A stretch of DNA of 64,000 bases, from assembly GCA_028023455.1 (NCBI GenBank), contig JAQFVV010012395.1, positions 1,054,001-1,118,000 of the forward strand, given 5' to 3'. A model generated the notes under the pieces. That model was not told where the DNA came from, did not search any database, and saw only the letters and a program-made list of their open reading frames with translations. Made by a program: the position numbers and the translations under genes. This DNA comes from Epiperipatus broadwayi. Its lineage: Eukaryota > Onychophora > Udeonychophora > Euonychophora > Peripatidae. Every line of letters starts with the position of its first letter. Position 1 is the stretch's first letter. Positions 47,521 through 61,053 of the stretch are shown here, piece by piece.

Positions 47521-47994
47521 TAATAAGTAATTGATAAAAATTTAAATTACAATATATAATGAATGTTTTTATTAGTACAAATATAATTCACAATTGAATA
47601 ATAAAATAACAAGAATTCAAATAATGATATATACTAAAAGTATTTATTTATATAAATGCAATTATAAAAGAACAATAAATTTACATGCAGTATGTAATTT
47701 TATGTCAGTCTAATTTCCATTAAATTGATTTAAGTGAAAAATCAATTACAGGCTGAAGCAATAAACTGAGAAAAATAAAAAAATACAAAAATAAGTAATA
47801 AAATAAACAAATTAAGTAAGAAAGTCCTGGAAGAACTGATGTAAGAAATGTATGTCATAGAAATTTTTTTTTTTACTTTTTTATAATTATATTTATACAA
47901 ATAAATAAACTATCTTTTCTGTATGAATGTCCAGAACATTTATGTGAAAATATAAATATCTTTATTGCATATTTAATATATAGGATATAAGAGC

Positions 47995-48070
47995 ACAGAC
48001 TTTCACATGACCCACCACTCTATCTCATAACACTGAACTTTCTGTCACTTGTAGCTAGTTACAAGGGACC
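47995..48070 (-). repeat. Fragment related to the 39-kb palindrome arm
   Basis: The plus words GACTTTCACATGACC and ATCTCATAACACTGA resemble the arm at 39209-39250 (GACTTTCACATGACC is shared exactly). It is probably a single SINE-like copy of the sequence forming that palindrome. Confidence 0.5.
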
Positions 48071-50043
48071 TCACAGAGATGATGGGCATCCTTGTTTGAT
48101 AAACCTGAGTTTTAATGAGTATAACCAAGCCTTGTTAACAAATTATTGGAGCAAAAACTTCCAGGACAATATTAAGCACCATGTATTTCAAGAAAAATTG
48201 CAGTCTGTAGAATGAGGTCAGTTTAAGCTTAAATGAAAGAATAAAGGTACATAAAAGTAGGGTTAGAAATAAATATCTCAGTTCTGTTTTATTTATCCAT
48301 GAAAGAGATAAAGGCCACATTATTAATTTTGATGAGGCTAAGATTATCTTCTTTGAAAGAAATGAAATAAAAAAGAAGAATTAAAGAATCTTTATTAAAA
48401 ATATGATTCTGAAATAATTAACTTGTTTAAAAGTTCTTTTAATATTAAGGGTGTGTGGAATGTAAGTGGAATGTTGTCTCTTAGTCCTTTACATTTGAAA
48501 AGACTGCTCATAGCAGTGAAACCATTGGTTGTGTTTTAGAATTTATTTTCTTTGGCTAGTCTGGTTTTGTGGTGAATTTGGGGTAATTTTGATTAATTAT
48601 TGACTAGTTTAACTTTAGGATTTTAATGTTTATATAATTAAATTATATAGGAAGAAGGTTTAAAACACACAATAACATAGACTATAAAAATTTATTTTAA
48701 AAATTAATATATTTGTTTAATATTTGGGAATTGCTATTTTCTTACAAATAGGATATCAAGTTTCTTTGTGCTTTACCACAAATAATTTCTTTGATTAGAC
48801 AATAGTTTATATAAAACAGAAAGCATCTGATAAATCATGGGTGATAATTAAAATTTTATTTGAAAATCTGCTGACACTACCTTCTAATGTCCATTGGTTA
48901 GTTTTTAGATACTTAGCTCTAGAATAGAGTGATATATATCACAGTACTCCTGTTGTTTTCATTGTTGATTCTGTATGCTAAAACTGTGTGGCATTGTTTT
49001 TTCCATTTTGTTCACTCTGTGACTGTTATGACCTTATAATGTTAACTTAGTAATTATCATTCATTCAACATGTTTTTTCAGTTGGTAACATTTTATTTTT
49101 TAAAAAAAAATAGATTTATATTTTAGTTTTTGAATGTAGATGCCTGGTATAATTAGGGAAGCCGCAAAATTCTGAATTAATTCACAGTGCAATTGGAACT
49201 TCTTATATTATGCTCATCAAGAAAAAATGTTTTAAATTTAATATGAAAGCTTATTTTTACCCAAGTGGTAATAGGGAAAAAAAAAACTACTGTAAATTTG
49301 AAGCTCAGATGGAATTTTTTTTATTTCTCAATATAAATTTAAAACTTACTGAATTTTAAAAAGGTTATTTTTTTAAAGATAAATTTACTGTCATTTAAAA
49401 TATTAATTATCAGAAAAAAATTATTTTCTTACAAATTAAATTCACATTGAAGGCTAGATATATTTACAAAAAGCCTCATTTGAACAGTTAAATATTTTGT
49501 GAAATATCCATTGATTCCACTATTCAAATAATTGTTAAAAATTTATTTATTTTTTAAAGTATTTTAATGGCAAATAGATTTCTTATTTAAATCAATATTT
49601 TATTTGATCTATTTTTCTAATAACAATATTTTATAATTCAGTGCCTGATTTACAAATAGTTATATCTAAAATAAGCATCATTATTTTTTCTATCGTTCTT
49701 TGTTCATTTTCTTTTTCCTTCCTGAATCCAAAGTTCAAGAGCTTCTTCACAACTGATCATCTCTCTGCATGAAATCATGTGTTTGAGCAACCTTATTTTG
49801 ATTTTGGACTAGAGTAGCACTATGCCACAATATTTATAGATAAAATGCTAATTATTTAAATTAGTTATTTACATATTCCATTTATCTGACAGTTATACGC
49901 AATTCTCTTTTTTATTAATGGCATGGTTGACGTTTATAATAAACCATACTTCCTTCACTTTTAATTTATTGTCATCTACCTCCATGCAAACAATTTTAAT
50001 GTTTATTGGATTGAAGAGGTGGCTGTATTTCTGTTTGTGCACC
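48071..50043. other. AT-rich spacer
   Basis: No gene or structured repeat seen. Confidence 0.5.
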
Positions 50044-50365
50044 CAAAAAAAGATTTATGTTCTGGGTTATTTTTAGCTCATTTATATAAATATTTATGTT
50101 GGGATATTGTAGTGTCTATATTTGCCCTAGATTTTCTGTAATATACAGATTTGCAAGTAGGGTTGCTGGACTTAATTTTAAATAAAATACCCCCCCCCCC
50201 AATCAAACACATCAGATTATATACAAAATTGAGTACATCAATGCCACTTGCAAATCTGTATATTACAGTGATTCTAAGGCAAATATAACTACTATAGACT
50301 TCAAACATAAATGCTTATATAAGCAAGCTAAAAACAATTCAGAATATAAATCTGTTTTTTGGGGA
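50044..50365. repeat. Fold-back element, about 320 bp
   Basis: Arms of about 130 bases pair from AAAAAGATTTATGTTCTG and its complement inward to CTGTAATATACAGATTTGCA and its reverse complement. The loop (50172-50234) includes a run of about 12 C. No coding potential is present. Confidence 0.82.
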
Positions 50366-50829
50366 GCATGATCAGAAATCTGGATACATCTTCAAATTGT
50401 TTAAATGGAGTGAGATAAAAGAAAACAAAAAGTGAAGGAAGCGTGGTGTTATTGCAAACAGCAACTTTGCAGCAAACCAGCCATCTATGAGTGCTAGGAA
50501 TCTGACTTCTCTAACAGAAAGCCCACTCAGCTACTTTAATAAATAAAGATACAGAATAAATGTTTTCCTTAGCCAATGTTAGAAATGTTTTTGGCAACTA
50601 ATTACAAATAAGATAAGAAAAAGAATAACAACTTCGAATATGATATAAGAATAAGAAAAAAGAACCTAACTATTGTATTTTTACAGTAAATAATAAAGTG
50701 TTTGGACTTTCTTTTCTATAAAATATGCTTGGAGAGATATTCTTTTTTTAAAAAAAACAACTTTTTCCCTTCTAGATATATAATAATGGTTTTGAATAAG
50801 CATTTATTTTTATATGACGCTATGCGTAT

Positions 50830-51108
50830 AATTATATTACATTCAAAGATCAGCCTTTCAAGCTAATTGTGCATGCATCTTCTGCGAGTGTTAAATAATA
50901 AATGAATACTTCACTCTACAATACAAGATATAGTATTTATGCAGGAATAAAAGGAATCCTCTTATTCCTACGACTCAAATTCTTTTATATGAGCATAAAT
51001 ACTATATCTTGTATTGTAGAGTGAAGTATTCATTTATTATTTAACACTCTCAGAAGACGCATGCACAATTAGCTTGAAAGGCTGATCTTTGAATGAAATA
51101 TAATAATG
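50830..51108. repeat. Near-perfect fold-back element flanked by a 17-bp direct repeat
   Basis: Arms of about 120 bases, including CAATACAAGATATAGTATTT and ATCAGCCTTTCAAGCTAATT, are almost exact reverse complements around a loop at about 50955-50985. ATATAATAATGGTTTTG occurs at about 50779 and again at about 51101, just outside or at the edge of the fold-back. This could be a target duplication longer than any DNA transposon makes. Confidence 0.82.
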
Positions 51109-52689
51109 GTTTTGCTATCAAGAAATTAGAATCTCTCTAGTTTGATGTTTTAAATCAATATCAACTTTTAGTATGTTCTAAAATGTTATAAAACTGTTAG
51201 CATTATGTTCAGAAAATATTTTATTATGCAAAATATAAATCCAGAAAAGATAATAAAAGAATAAGAAAATATATGTGCTTTCAAAATAAACCGAAGAAAT
51301 TTTATTAATAAGCATATAATCATAATGGCATTCCGAGATGAAAAAATATGCTAGAATATTGTAAAATTTATTCACAAATTGTATTGTTTATTGCTTTACA
51401 TGAATGCATATGGTGTTCAAAGAAAGACAAAAAAAATTTAAATATCATAAAATTTTCAAATTTTAATAGGTTTTTTTGTAGTTTATTTCATTTTTGTTTA
51501 TTTACATTTTTTTTTGGATAGCATATTACTAAAGTAGTACCATTACATATAATGTAATTCACAGTTCCTTTGTATAACACTCAGCTTTTTAAAGAAAGTC
51601 AAATATAATCCAAAGATTTGAATTGACTATTAGATTATATTCTGCCTTCTTCAATATAGTTTTATATTTTAACCTGAGTACCTATTCTGGAAGTTTGTTT
51701 ATGTAAATTATTAATTTTTATATGCAAATACATGTACACATACAATTACTTAAATGCTTTGAAAAACTGTTTTTTAAGAAAAGTAGATTTGGTAATTTGG
51801 AAATGTATTTAGACAATTGAAACAATAAAAAATAATCAAATGTACAAATAGTTTACTTGTTCTGGAAGTTTATCTATACTCCTTTTGTATATATACTCAG
51901 AAAACAAAAATCAGAATAATTCAAACTATACTATAAAATGTGATTTTGTATGGATTGCAGGTTGGACACTGAAGAAAGAATTTAGAAAAAATATGCTATT
52001 TTCAAACTATGGTTTCTAAATAAAACTTTTAAAAATAATGTGGTCAATAAGATATAAATAAGTTTGTATTTAAAGTCGGTGTCCAGACAATGAGGTTCTA
52101 TGACTAAGTGATACTACCATGTTATTTGTGGAAGCTTCTAAAGTATTATGCTTAGGTAATGTAAAAGTAAAAAAATAAGTTTAGATAGCATGCTAAAGAA
52201 CACCCATTCACCAAGAAACAGATGACATTATAAATCAACAACCATGGATAGATAGTAAAGGTTTTTTTGTTGTATTTTTATCATTTTATTTTTAGCAAAG
52301 AGAAATTAAATACTCACTTACTAACTAATAATTAAATATATAGCTTAGTTATTTTTTAAAAAAATTCATCATTGTTTGCAAATTTTCAGTTATCTAAAAA
52401 CTTTCAAGTACTTCTTCAATATAATAAGTCCAGCAGATGAATGTACTAAGTATTAGTATGAAACTTTTGAATTTGAATCACATTATAAAATTTAGTTACA
52501 CTATCTAATATGAGCACTTATTTAGTAAAATAAGAAAAGCCTATAATATCATTAAATGTTTATTTAAATTTTTCTAAAATTAAATTCTTGCTTTACGAAT
52601 TTCTCTCAATATGTTAATATTTGCCACTTTGCCAAGTGATTTTTTTTCCCACATCAATGACTATGAAGAAATCAGACATGTTTATAATA
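51109..52689. other. AT-rich spacer
   Basis: No gene or structured repeat seen. Confidence 0.5.
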
Positions 52690-53540
52690 GTCTAGAAAAA
52701 ATTCTATTCAAAAAGCAGTTTAGTTTTGGAAATGGTAGAAAAATAAAAAATATAACTGGAATAATTTTTCTTATTTTATATATCATTTCATAAGTGTCAC
52801 CAAAGCAGGTGATAAGCAACTTCTCTGTTTGAATTTCTTCCTATACCTATATATTTTTTTAATCTTATAAATATTTTAAAATGATAAACAAGATTTCCTG
52901 CCATTAATCTCACTTTCTAATCTATATTTTATTAGAAAATATTCAGCACATCAGATATTGTTTTTAAAAAACTAGAAATTTACTTGTATGTGCTTGAATG
53001 TAATTCATTTTTTAATTAACAATTTCAACTCATCTGCAGTCTTCATCAGAACTAAGAAAATTTAATACAAATATTAAAAATTAATTATTAATAATCTTAC
53101 ATAAATTTCTTGACTTTAACATCTGTATTAAAATTACCTTTTATCTCTGATGAAAACAATGTATCAAATTGAAATTGTTAAAGAAATAAAAAATTATAAA
53201 AAGCATAGTACTTAAATGCATACAAATGGATTTTTAAAGTTTTTGAAATAATGCAAAAACAAAAAAGGATTACATTTAGATTATTAAATAAAACACATAT
53301 TCAATGCATGTTTTTTTCACAGGTAAGTAATGATAATTCCTCTTTCCATAACAGTTATTTCATTGATCTTCAAAAGACATTTGATAAAGTGAAATGAGTT
53401 GTTTTAATGGATATTTTAAATAAAAATAAAATGGAAGGAAATTTACACAGAATTCAAGATATATTAATGTAGCATCATACGGTTCTTTTGAAATGGTCAA
53501 AATTAATTTATCTAATCCTATTACTAAAGGACTTCTTAGC
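52690..53540 (+). pseudogene. Decayed LINE reverse transcriptase fragments
   Basis: Near 52710, plus-strand residues KKQFSFGNGRKIKN resemble the Q-F-G-F-R-x-G LINE motif. Near 53352-53400 FIDLQKTFDKVK is the F-x-D-x-x-K-A-F-D-x-V catalytic motif, followed by V-L-M-D-I-L-N and a degenerate R-I-Q segment. About 550 bases of unrelated AT-rich DNA separate motifs that are normally about 30 residues apart, so an insertion split the relic. Several stops are present. Confidence 0.6.
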
Positions 53541-55176
53541 AACATTAGGTGTTACCATCTGAGCAAATAATTTCTGTTGTGGAGTTGTGACATTATATGC
53601 AACTTTACTTTTTTTTTATTCTTTGCTGTCTGAATTACATTCTTTTCTTATAGTTAGCATATAATGAAAATCATTACAACATATAATTGCTGATATAGTG
53701 AAAAACTTATGTAACTATATAAGCATATAATAACTTAGCTATAACTAAAATCATTAGCAAATACAGTTGCTGGTCTATTGATGGGGATATGATTATAGAA
53801 ACAAGTATAATTACTAAACATACTGGCATTTGTCCAGCAGAATTACCTATGATTCCAGATAAAATAAACTATGTTCTGTTTACAAAACTTACTTAGATTT
53901 GGTATCCATACTTTCTAACTATTAAAACCCCTAGAATCTTTTAAATATTAAACACACATACACAAGAATTAGCAGTCTTATAGTTGGGAAAATAACACAC
54001 AGAGAGACGAATAGTAATGTAAATACAGAAGCACAGCAATAAGGTCAAATACAAGAACAATCAGTTAATGAGAATTAAAGGTTCATGAATTGATTTCCGA
54101 ATGAAGAAAGTCTATATGGACAAAATGAATGTGCTAGTTAGGAAATGTTTGGTCTGTCTTTTAGTTTGACCCCCCCCCCCCTTAAACAACGGACCACGCA
54201 CTAAACCAAAAAACAAAAAGATAATAGCCGAAGTATGGGCAAGAATAATAAGACAAGAAAGAAATAGTGCTAAATAGAAAAATTGGAAAAATAGATAAAT
54301 ATTTAATCATTAGTCAAGTAATTCTGTTAGAAAATATATTTTAATTACTGGAATTATTTCTATGAAAGATTTAAAAATAAAATGTTGACAATAATAGATC
54401 AGAAAGACGTTTGGATTCATCAAAACCTTGGCTTAATCTTGAGAAAAAAATTTAATCACGAAAATTGCATCTCTTTTAGTAATATATATATTAGTTAGTT
54501 TTTTTATTTTATTTATATGTTTGAATGATATTTCTTATTTTTCCCACTAGGCGTCCAGCTGGTATATGAAAATCCATTTTTATTTTAAAAATTACCCAAG
54601 GTTGAAAATAACAGGAAGTTAGTGTTAATACTCATTTAATTGGTTGGGAGAGAGAAAGATCGAAAAAGGCTTTAAATGGCTAAATCTGAGTCTAAACAAA
54701 ACTTTTAATGAGCATTTTGAAGAGTACAGACTGTCAGTGGAAGGACTGCTTTAATAACTTACTTGAATGAGCTCACATTTCAAAATCTGACAAGAAAATG
54801 CTTAGCAAGATAGCCACGAACTCTCACCATAAAACAAGACAAAAATAAAATTTTATTTACTATATAATATAATTCACAATCATATGTTTTTAAAGTTTAC
54901 AACGATAACGGAAAATCACTTGTCCTAGATTAAAGATTGAAAAGGGGGTTCAAGAAAAGATCCCTCCCATCACATAAAAAAAAACACCTTTTTTTGCTTA
55001 ACATTTTTTTACCTACTCCACTTGATAATAAATCTTGAGAACAGATTTGGTAAGCAAACATTCGCTATCAACATAATTATTTTTTCAAAAGCAAATTTAT
55101 TAACTCTTTCTATATTTTTACGTCTGTATTATTAAGTAGTTAATTCTTCCTATATATTTTATGACTTGTGTACTAG
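53541..55176. other. Spacer
   Basis: Contains a run of about 12-13 C at 54170-54182. Nothing else is recognised. Confidence 0.45.
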
Positions 55177-55184
55177 CTGTAATC

Positions 55185-55521
55185 CAACAACCCCCCCCCC
55201 CAGGCCCCACCGCCCCCCCCCCCCCCCTACCCCCTTCCCCCCCCCCCCCCAACAAAAAAAAAAAAAATAATTATTTTTTTTAATTTAAATTTTAAAATTT
55301 TTTTTTAAATATATTATTTTTTATTATATAGAATATAATATTATTTCATAATAAAAAAAAAAAAAAAAAATTATATTTAAATATTTTTTTTTAATAAATA
55401 ATAATTTTTTTTTAATAAAAAAAAAACACCAATTAAAATAGAAAAAAAAAAAAAAAAATCAACCCCCCCACCCGGCTGGGAGAAGATAGAGTGTGAAAGG
55501 GAAAAAGGGTGGGGACCCCTG
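55185..55521. mobile_element. Probable hAT MITE with low-complexity interior
   Basis: CTGTAATC flanks both sides (55177-55184; 55522-55529), exactly 8 bases. The right end GGTGGGGACCCCTG is a typical hAT terminus. The left end is a poly-C region with CAGGCCCCACC. The interior is runs of C, A and T. The poly-C and poly-A/T runs may be sequencing or assembly damage. Confidence 0.55.
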
Positions 55522-55529
55522 CTGTAATC

Positions 55530-56285
55530 TATCAATTTTTGACTAGGGAGACAGAAAGGGGAGAAAACATCAAAAATAAATTGCTACTTGAAAGAATGTA
55601 TTAGAAGACTATTATTGAACAAATAAAAATAAAATTCTGAAAATAACTGTAACTAAAAATATACATACACAGAAAAAACGACTGCTACTTGAAACAATTG
55701 AATATCTTAACAATTCAACTTTAATCAGCCAGTGATGTCTAAATAGATTGCAAATTGGTTTATTGAGATTTCTTCTACATTAAGATCATTAAACATCTGC
55801 ATTGGAAGCAATATTTCACTATTTTATTCAGCGCCATCTATATTTGGTAGCATGTGCAATCTATAAACATTAAATGATAGAGTTACCTATAAGTCCCCAT
55901 ATTAATTCCTTGCTAGTGGCTTCACCAATGATGATTAGAAGGTTGCATGACAAATTACCATTATTATTTTTTTAAATTATCGAGGCTAATGATTAAGATT
56001 CAAATCCTAAAGTTTCTCCACCTACACAGCCAGCAACTACATATTTTAGCGATCTAAGTTAGATGTTAACTGTAGGTATCTTTGACCCTTTTGCAAAGGG
56101 TGTTTAAATAAAACTTTGACATTAGGTAGCCATCTATTGTAATCTTAAATAATCAATATAGTATCATATCCAAACCCCAGGCTAATTCTAAACCCTGATC
56201 TTCATCAGTAATATTTGTGAAATGAGAGAATAAGCTGATATTGAAAGTAAGCCAAGAAACTCATACGATGCTTTATTTAATACAC
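55530..56285. other. Spacer between two hAT elements
   Basis: Nothing recognised. Confidence 0.45.
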
Positions 56286-56293
56286 ATTTAAAC

Positions 56294-58890
56294 CAGCTGT
56301 GCCAACCTTTCAGACCTCTAAATTCATAATTTAAAACCCTGTGGACCACTAATATGAATTTTTTAAAAAGGATAAATACATTTTTAAAATAATGATCAGA
56401 GAACTTCCATTTTATTAATATGAAATGCACCTATTTAATATAACAAAATTACAAATGCTTATTTAATTATAACAAATTATAAATGCTTATTTAATTATAA
56501 CAAACTTATAAGTGTTGATTTAGATCATTAAAAAAATCTTTAAAAGTTGTTTAATTGTAACAAAAGTATTAGTTTAATTATTACAAAATAATTGAAGCTT
56601 ACTTAAATATTACTAATTTTTAGTGTGATATTTATTCCCACTTGAATAAAATAAGTTTATGGATTTTTAGCTCAGATGAAGTTACTGTAGGGCAGAGAGC
56701 TGTATTTATTTTAAGCAGAGACCAGTACTGAGTTTTAATTACTGTGACAGATAAAAATGTCTTTTTGCACAAATACGTTATTGAAAATTTAATCAAAATT
56801 TTCATTATTTTTTCACTCAGCAATGAGTATTCACTTTTTATGGGGAGCCAAAAATATGGTCTTGATAAGGATGATTGGAATTTAGCTTTGAGACTGTCAT
56901 CAGATGATTGATGAGGCTTTCTTTTTCATTATGCTTAAATTGCTATCTTTAGTGTTTGCTAAAAATGGATCTACGATACATATATTGTGCTGTCTGGGAT
57001 ATTCCTTTTTTGAGTAAAATTGACCAAAAGATTCTGTGAGTGATTGTAAGTACTGTTGAACAATAGTTACCACCCGCTGGGCGACATCCTTCTCTCTCAT
57101 ATATTCATCAAAATTTGATAACATTTGAAAATATTTTTCAGCCAACCGCATCTGCCACAATAATACTTTCTTTTGAAAAGCATTCATTCTGCCTTGTAAT
57201 ATGGAATACTTCCTTCAGTTGTTCTTACAAGGATATGTTTAGTTCATTTAACAGTGAAAAATTATCTGCCAGGTATGCAAGCTTGGCTACCCATTCATTG
57301 CTGATGGAAAAATAATTTGGCTTCTTCATGTAGAATTAACAGTCGGGTTGGTATTTGCCCTCAACAGCCATCTCAACTCAGCATGGAGAAGATGAGTTTA
57401 CTGAAAACCCATTTTTTCACAAAGTGCCTCAAATATTCAAGAATTAAGTGCTTTATAGCAAATTTATTTATAATTTTAATAACATTTGATATTTTGTGTG
57501 GAGACATTTCTTATGCCACAAGTTGATCACAAGGTATAACGCAGTATATAGAAGACAATATGTCTGTGTGGCCAACATTTTTCACCTTTGCAACAATTCC
57601 TAAAAGATGTCCAGTCATGTTTGCATCACCATCTGTAAAATTTTTTCATTCAATTCCATGCTCCCAGGAATTAAGTGCTTCAAAAACCCCAGAGCTAATT
57701 GTTCTATCTGGCAAGTTGGGCAAACAAAGTACTTCTTCCTGTAACTCTTCTTCACCCTCAATTCTCACAAAACAAAGGAGAAGTGCCTTGTTACTTACAT
57801 TTGTTTGTTTTGACAAATTGGATTGAATAAAATAGTGAATTTTTCCATCATTTTTATACCTTGATTTTCAATATCTTCAGCCATGTCTTCAATTCTGCAC
57901 TTGACAGTGTTAGAGGACATAGGAAGTACTTTCAAATTCCCAAAATCTTTTCATACGCTTGTAACATGCAAGACCTAATTAATTCTCCAAACATGTAAGA
58001 CTTTAATTTTTGTGATCTGAATTGCTATAATAAGGATTTATCTTCACCGGTCATTTTTGTTAAAGAATTACTTGCTTTTGCATTTTTTCATGCATTCTTT
58101 GAAATTATTCAAGTGGTTTCTTAGCTAAATCCAGATGTTTGATTGCAAGTGTCTTCCAAGTTTTGAAAGTTTAAAACATCATTGGTAAAGTCTCAGAACA
58201 CAAAACATGAAGAGGTCAAGGATCCAGCTCATTGCCAGGTTCTTGAATAAATCAAATAATTTGAATCATATTTTCCGGACACTTGGAGTTTTTCCTTCTC
58301 TCCATCTCCAGTTTGAATGTTCTTCCTAATGATGCCTGATGGGGACTGTGGATGCTCCGATTCATTGATCAGCTCATGTTAAGTGAAGTACATATATTAC
58401 AATTGTAATTATAATCTTTTGTATTACTAAACAAATACAAAATATTCCTTTGCTTTTTTTCACTCATTATGGGTTTATTTCATTCAAATCTAAAACCAAA
58501 CAAGAAATGATAGATATCAAAGTCAAACTATTTGATGCCATTAAATATAAGTTAAAGAAAATACATAGTTAAAGCCATGTCTACCTAAAAAGAGCATCTG
58601 AGAAATAAAACAATTGGATAAAGATCAGTATTCATGGAGCAGATGCCTGCTGTAATGGTCACAACAACATTGAATCCACTTAAGTATATTGCACCTCTCT
58701 TGTTTCCCCCCTCCCTAGTACATTTAGTGAATTTAGTGCAATATAAAAGTGAAAATTACCATACAAAATATAAAATTTTCTTATAATATTGTTTTTGTTT
58801 TATTATTAATAAAAGATAAAAAATGCAAATAATGTCTAGATTTTTCTGTGGATCACCAATGGTTCACGAAACACTGGTTGGTGACCAATG
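56294..58890 (-). mobile_element. Full-length but decayed hAT DNA transposon (2.6 kb)
   Basis: Flanking 8-mers ATTTAAAC (56286-56293) and ATTTAGAC (58891-58898) match at 7 of 8 bases. The ends CAGCTGTGCCAACC and, inverted, CATTGGTCACCAACC are related. The length and the minus-strand transposase remains fit an autonomous hAT of the GTF2IRD2/SCAND3-like group. Mutated target duplication and many stops show an old insertion. Confidence 0.82.
56900..58470 (-). pseudogene. hAT transposase, broken
   Basis: Minus-strand reading begins near 58468 with a short basic start, then reads through many stops and frameshifts. Recognisable parts are TDGDANMTG (about 57640-57615; the catalytic T-D-G-A-x-A-M-T-G block of the GTF2IRD2/SCAND3/ZBED-type group), a following G-I-V-A-K-V-K segment, KIINKFAIKHLILEYLRHF (about 57495-57430), and at 57187-56900 an open stretch starting MNAFQKKVLLWQMRLAEKYF. 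The enzyme would cut and paste the element in the nucleus. This copy cannot encode a whole protein. The C-terminal dimerisation domain was not recognised. Confidence 0.75.
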
Positions 58891-58898
58891 ATTTAGAC

Positions 58899-60083
58899 AT
58901 CTGATGCTGCATCCTAAGTTCCATGAATCATGGCCCAAATTTCTTATGAACATCCAAGCAATAAATTGTTCAATTATTTCATTTTTATTTAAACAAATTT
59001 TATCAGCCTACTTTCTAAAAGCTAATCCTTACAATACTGAATTGACCTAAGGTTGGTCCACATACAATTTAGATGATATGTTCCAATTTAGCTAGCCTGC
59101 TTTCTGGAATATCCATTTCTTCTTAATACTTTCAAAGATAAATAAATTTTCTAACTTCATTTCAAGGTTCTTCATCTCTCATCTCAACTCTTCATATCAT
59201 GACCATCCATAAGAACAGAAACAAAGACTACTTTCCTTTATTCTATATGCATTTTGCAAACAATCGTTGCTTGTCAGATGAGCTAGAGATATCAAACTCC
59301 TGAATCTCCCTGTAGTTAAGGCAAAGATTGGTTTCTATTTACATTTTAACACCCTGTAGAAAGGGGAAATTATTACACTACATTTAATACTATTTATCAT
59401 ACAGTTTTGAAAGCTTTTACCATAGATCAATATATTTTGACATAAATAAATCTGAACAAACTTAATGAGCGTATGAGCAATCATGGAAGATACATACTGA
59501 CAAAGATTACAAAATAGTAACTAGTTGCAGAAGTGCATTTGGAATCAATAATGGTATAATATTTTGGCTTCTGTTTTCATGATGCATAACCAATTAATTC
59601 TTAAAATGAGATGCTGAATGATTATTATCACATGACAATTGAGTTTCATTTGATATGTCTTTCAAATGATCAAATGTTCAGCTGAGAAACAGGTTTTATG
59701 ATGTCAAAGAGTCTCTTGGCAAAAGATGATTAAGTAATAAAAGCAGCTGATCATTGTTTCCCAATAACCAGTAATATATATATATATATTTAAAATTGTA
59801 TTATTATAGTATGTTTAATATATATGTCTTTGTGTCTGTTCAGTGCTGTGAAAATAATTTGTTGGTATAGTGTGAATACAAAATACACTCCAGTAATATA
59901 ATCAGTAACATAAAAAACAATGTTGCTGATATGGTATAATTGCAGGAATTCAAATCTCAAGTACACTTGATGAAAATATATTTATAAATTCAAAGCACAA
60001 TTACACAATGTGAGAAATTGTTTTTGTTTTTTTTCCCAACTGAAAAGCACTTATCAATTTTAAGTCAATGCTTGCAAAAGAGC
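58899..60083. other. Spacer
   Basis: A possible decayed B-box word (GGAATTCAAATCTC, about 59944) only. Confidence 0.4.
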
Positions 60084-60138
60084 ATGGAGATGTCCCCACA
60101 TGATTATATATATGGAGATGTCCCCACATGATTATATT
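60084..60138. repeat. Two-unit tandem repeat, 28 bp
   Basis: ATGGAGATGTCCCCACATGA occurs at 60084 and 60112, each followed by TTATAT. Confidence 0.9.
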
Positions 60139-60589
60139 TATATATATATAAACACACTATGTAATATAGCAAAAGTGCTACTTTAGAAGGACTAAAAAAT
60201 AAATACAGCCTTCAGAAGTGTTGATGGTACATCTGCTTAGCATGCCAAAACCTCAAGTTTAAATCAATGCAGCTTGGAGATTTTCTCCCCAAATTACTGA
60301 TTCTTTTAAAAATAAGATTGAATTTTTTTTAAGTACTTTGCCAATTACCAATTTAGATAACCATCCAATATTGGCTAATAAAAAATCCACCTATTTCTTA
60401 AACTGAATGGTAAAAAGAAGTCCGGGTCATTTAGGTCAATCTGTTGATTGTTAATTTAAAAAAAAAAATTAGATAATGCTCATCAAGTAAGCAAGTGCCA
60501 ATGCTTTTACTGTAAAGAAGTAACATGATTATTGCTGTAAAAGCCTTGGATCACTTAGCACACACACACACACATATATATATATATAC

Positions 60590-60690
60590 TGTTAAAAGAA
60601 AGTTACCATAACAACAGTTTGAAATTGTTGATTGTTAATGATATTGGTATTGTCTAAATGTTGACTGGCTTTTAATGATTACATACATAT
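60590..60690 (+). repeat. Dispersed repeat copy, single arm
   Basis: ACAACAGTTTGAAATTGTTG and TTGGTATTGTCTAAATGTTG match the 10.6-kb fold-back family. Confidence 0.7.
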
Positions 60691-61053
60691 ATATATATTG
60701 AAATAAATACTTTCATGGATTATTATTATAATAAAGAACAGACAAAGATATTATATTCATGTAAACAAAAATAAGTTTAGCTTTTGATGTTGTCAGGAAA
60801 CTATCAATTACTACTAATTGACAATTCTCCCGAGGCTAAATAACTTTTCTCCACATTCTAATAGCTATGAAATTGTAGAATATCATTTATTTATTTATTT
60901 TATTTACTGTTATCCGCTTCATTATCTATGCACAAAGCACACACATAAATATATATATTATGGATTTTATATGCTAATGAAGTAAAGCTTTAATTATTTC
61001 ATTAATGTATAATAAGACTTTTGTTGGGGTCTATTAATATAGGTTTGAATGTA

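Noticed and set aside
57317-57826. Two open stretches on plus of 69 and 88 codons
   Set aside because: Antisense shadows of the minus-strand hAT transposase, which has the TDG catalytic block.
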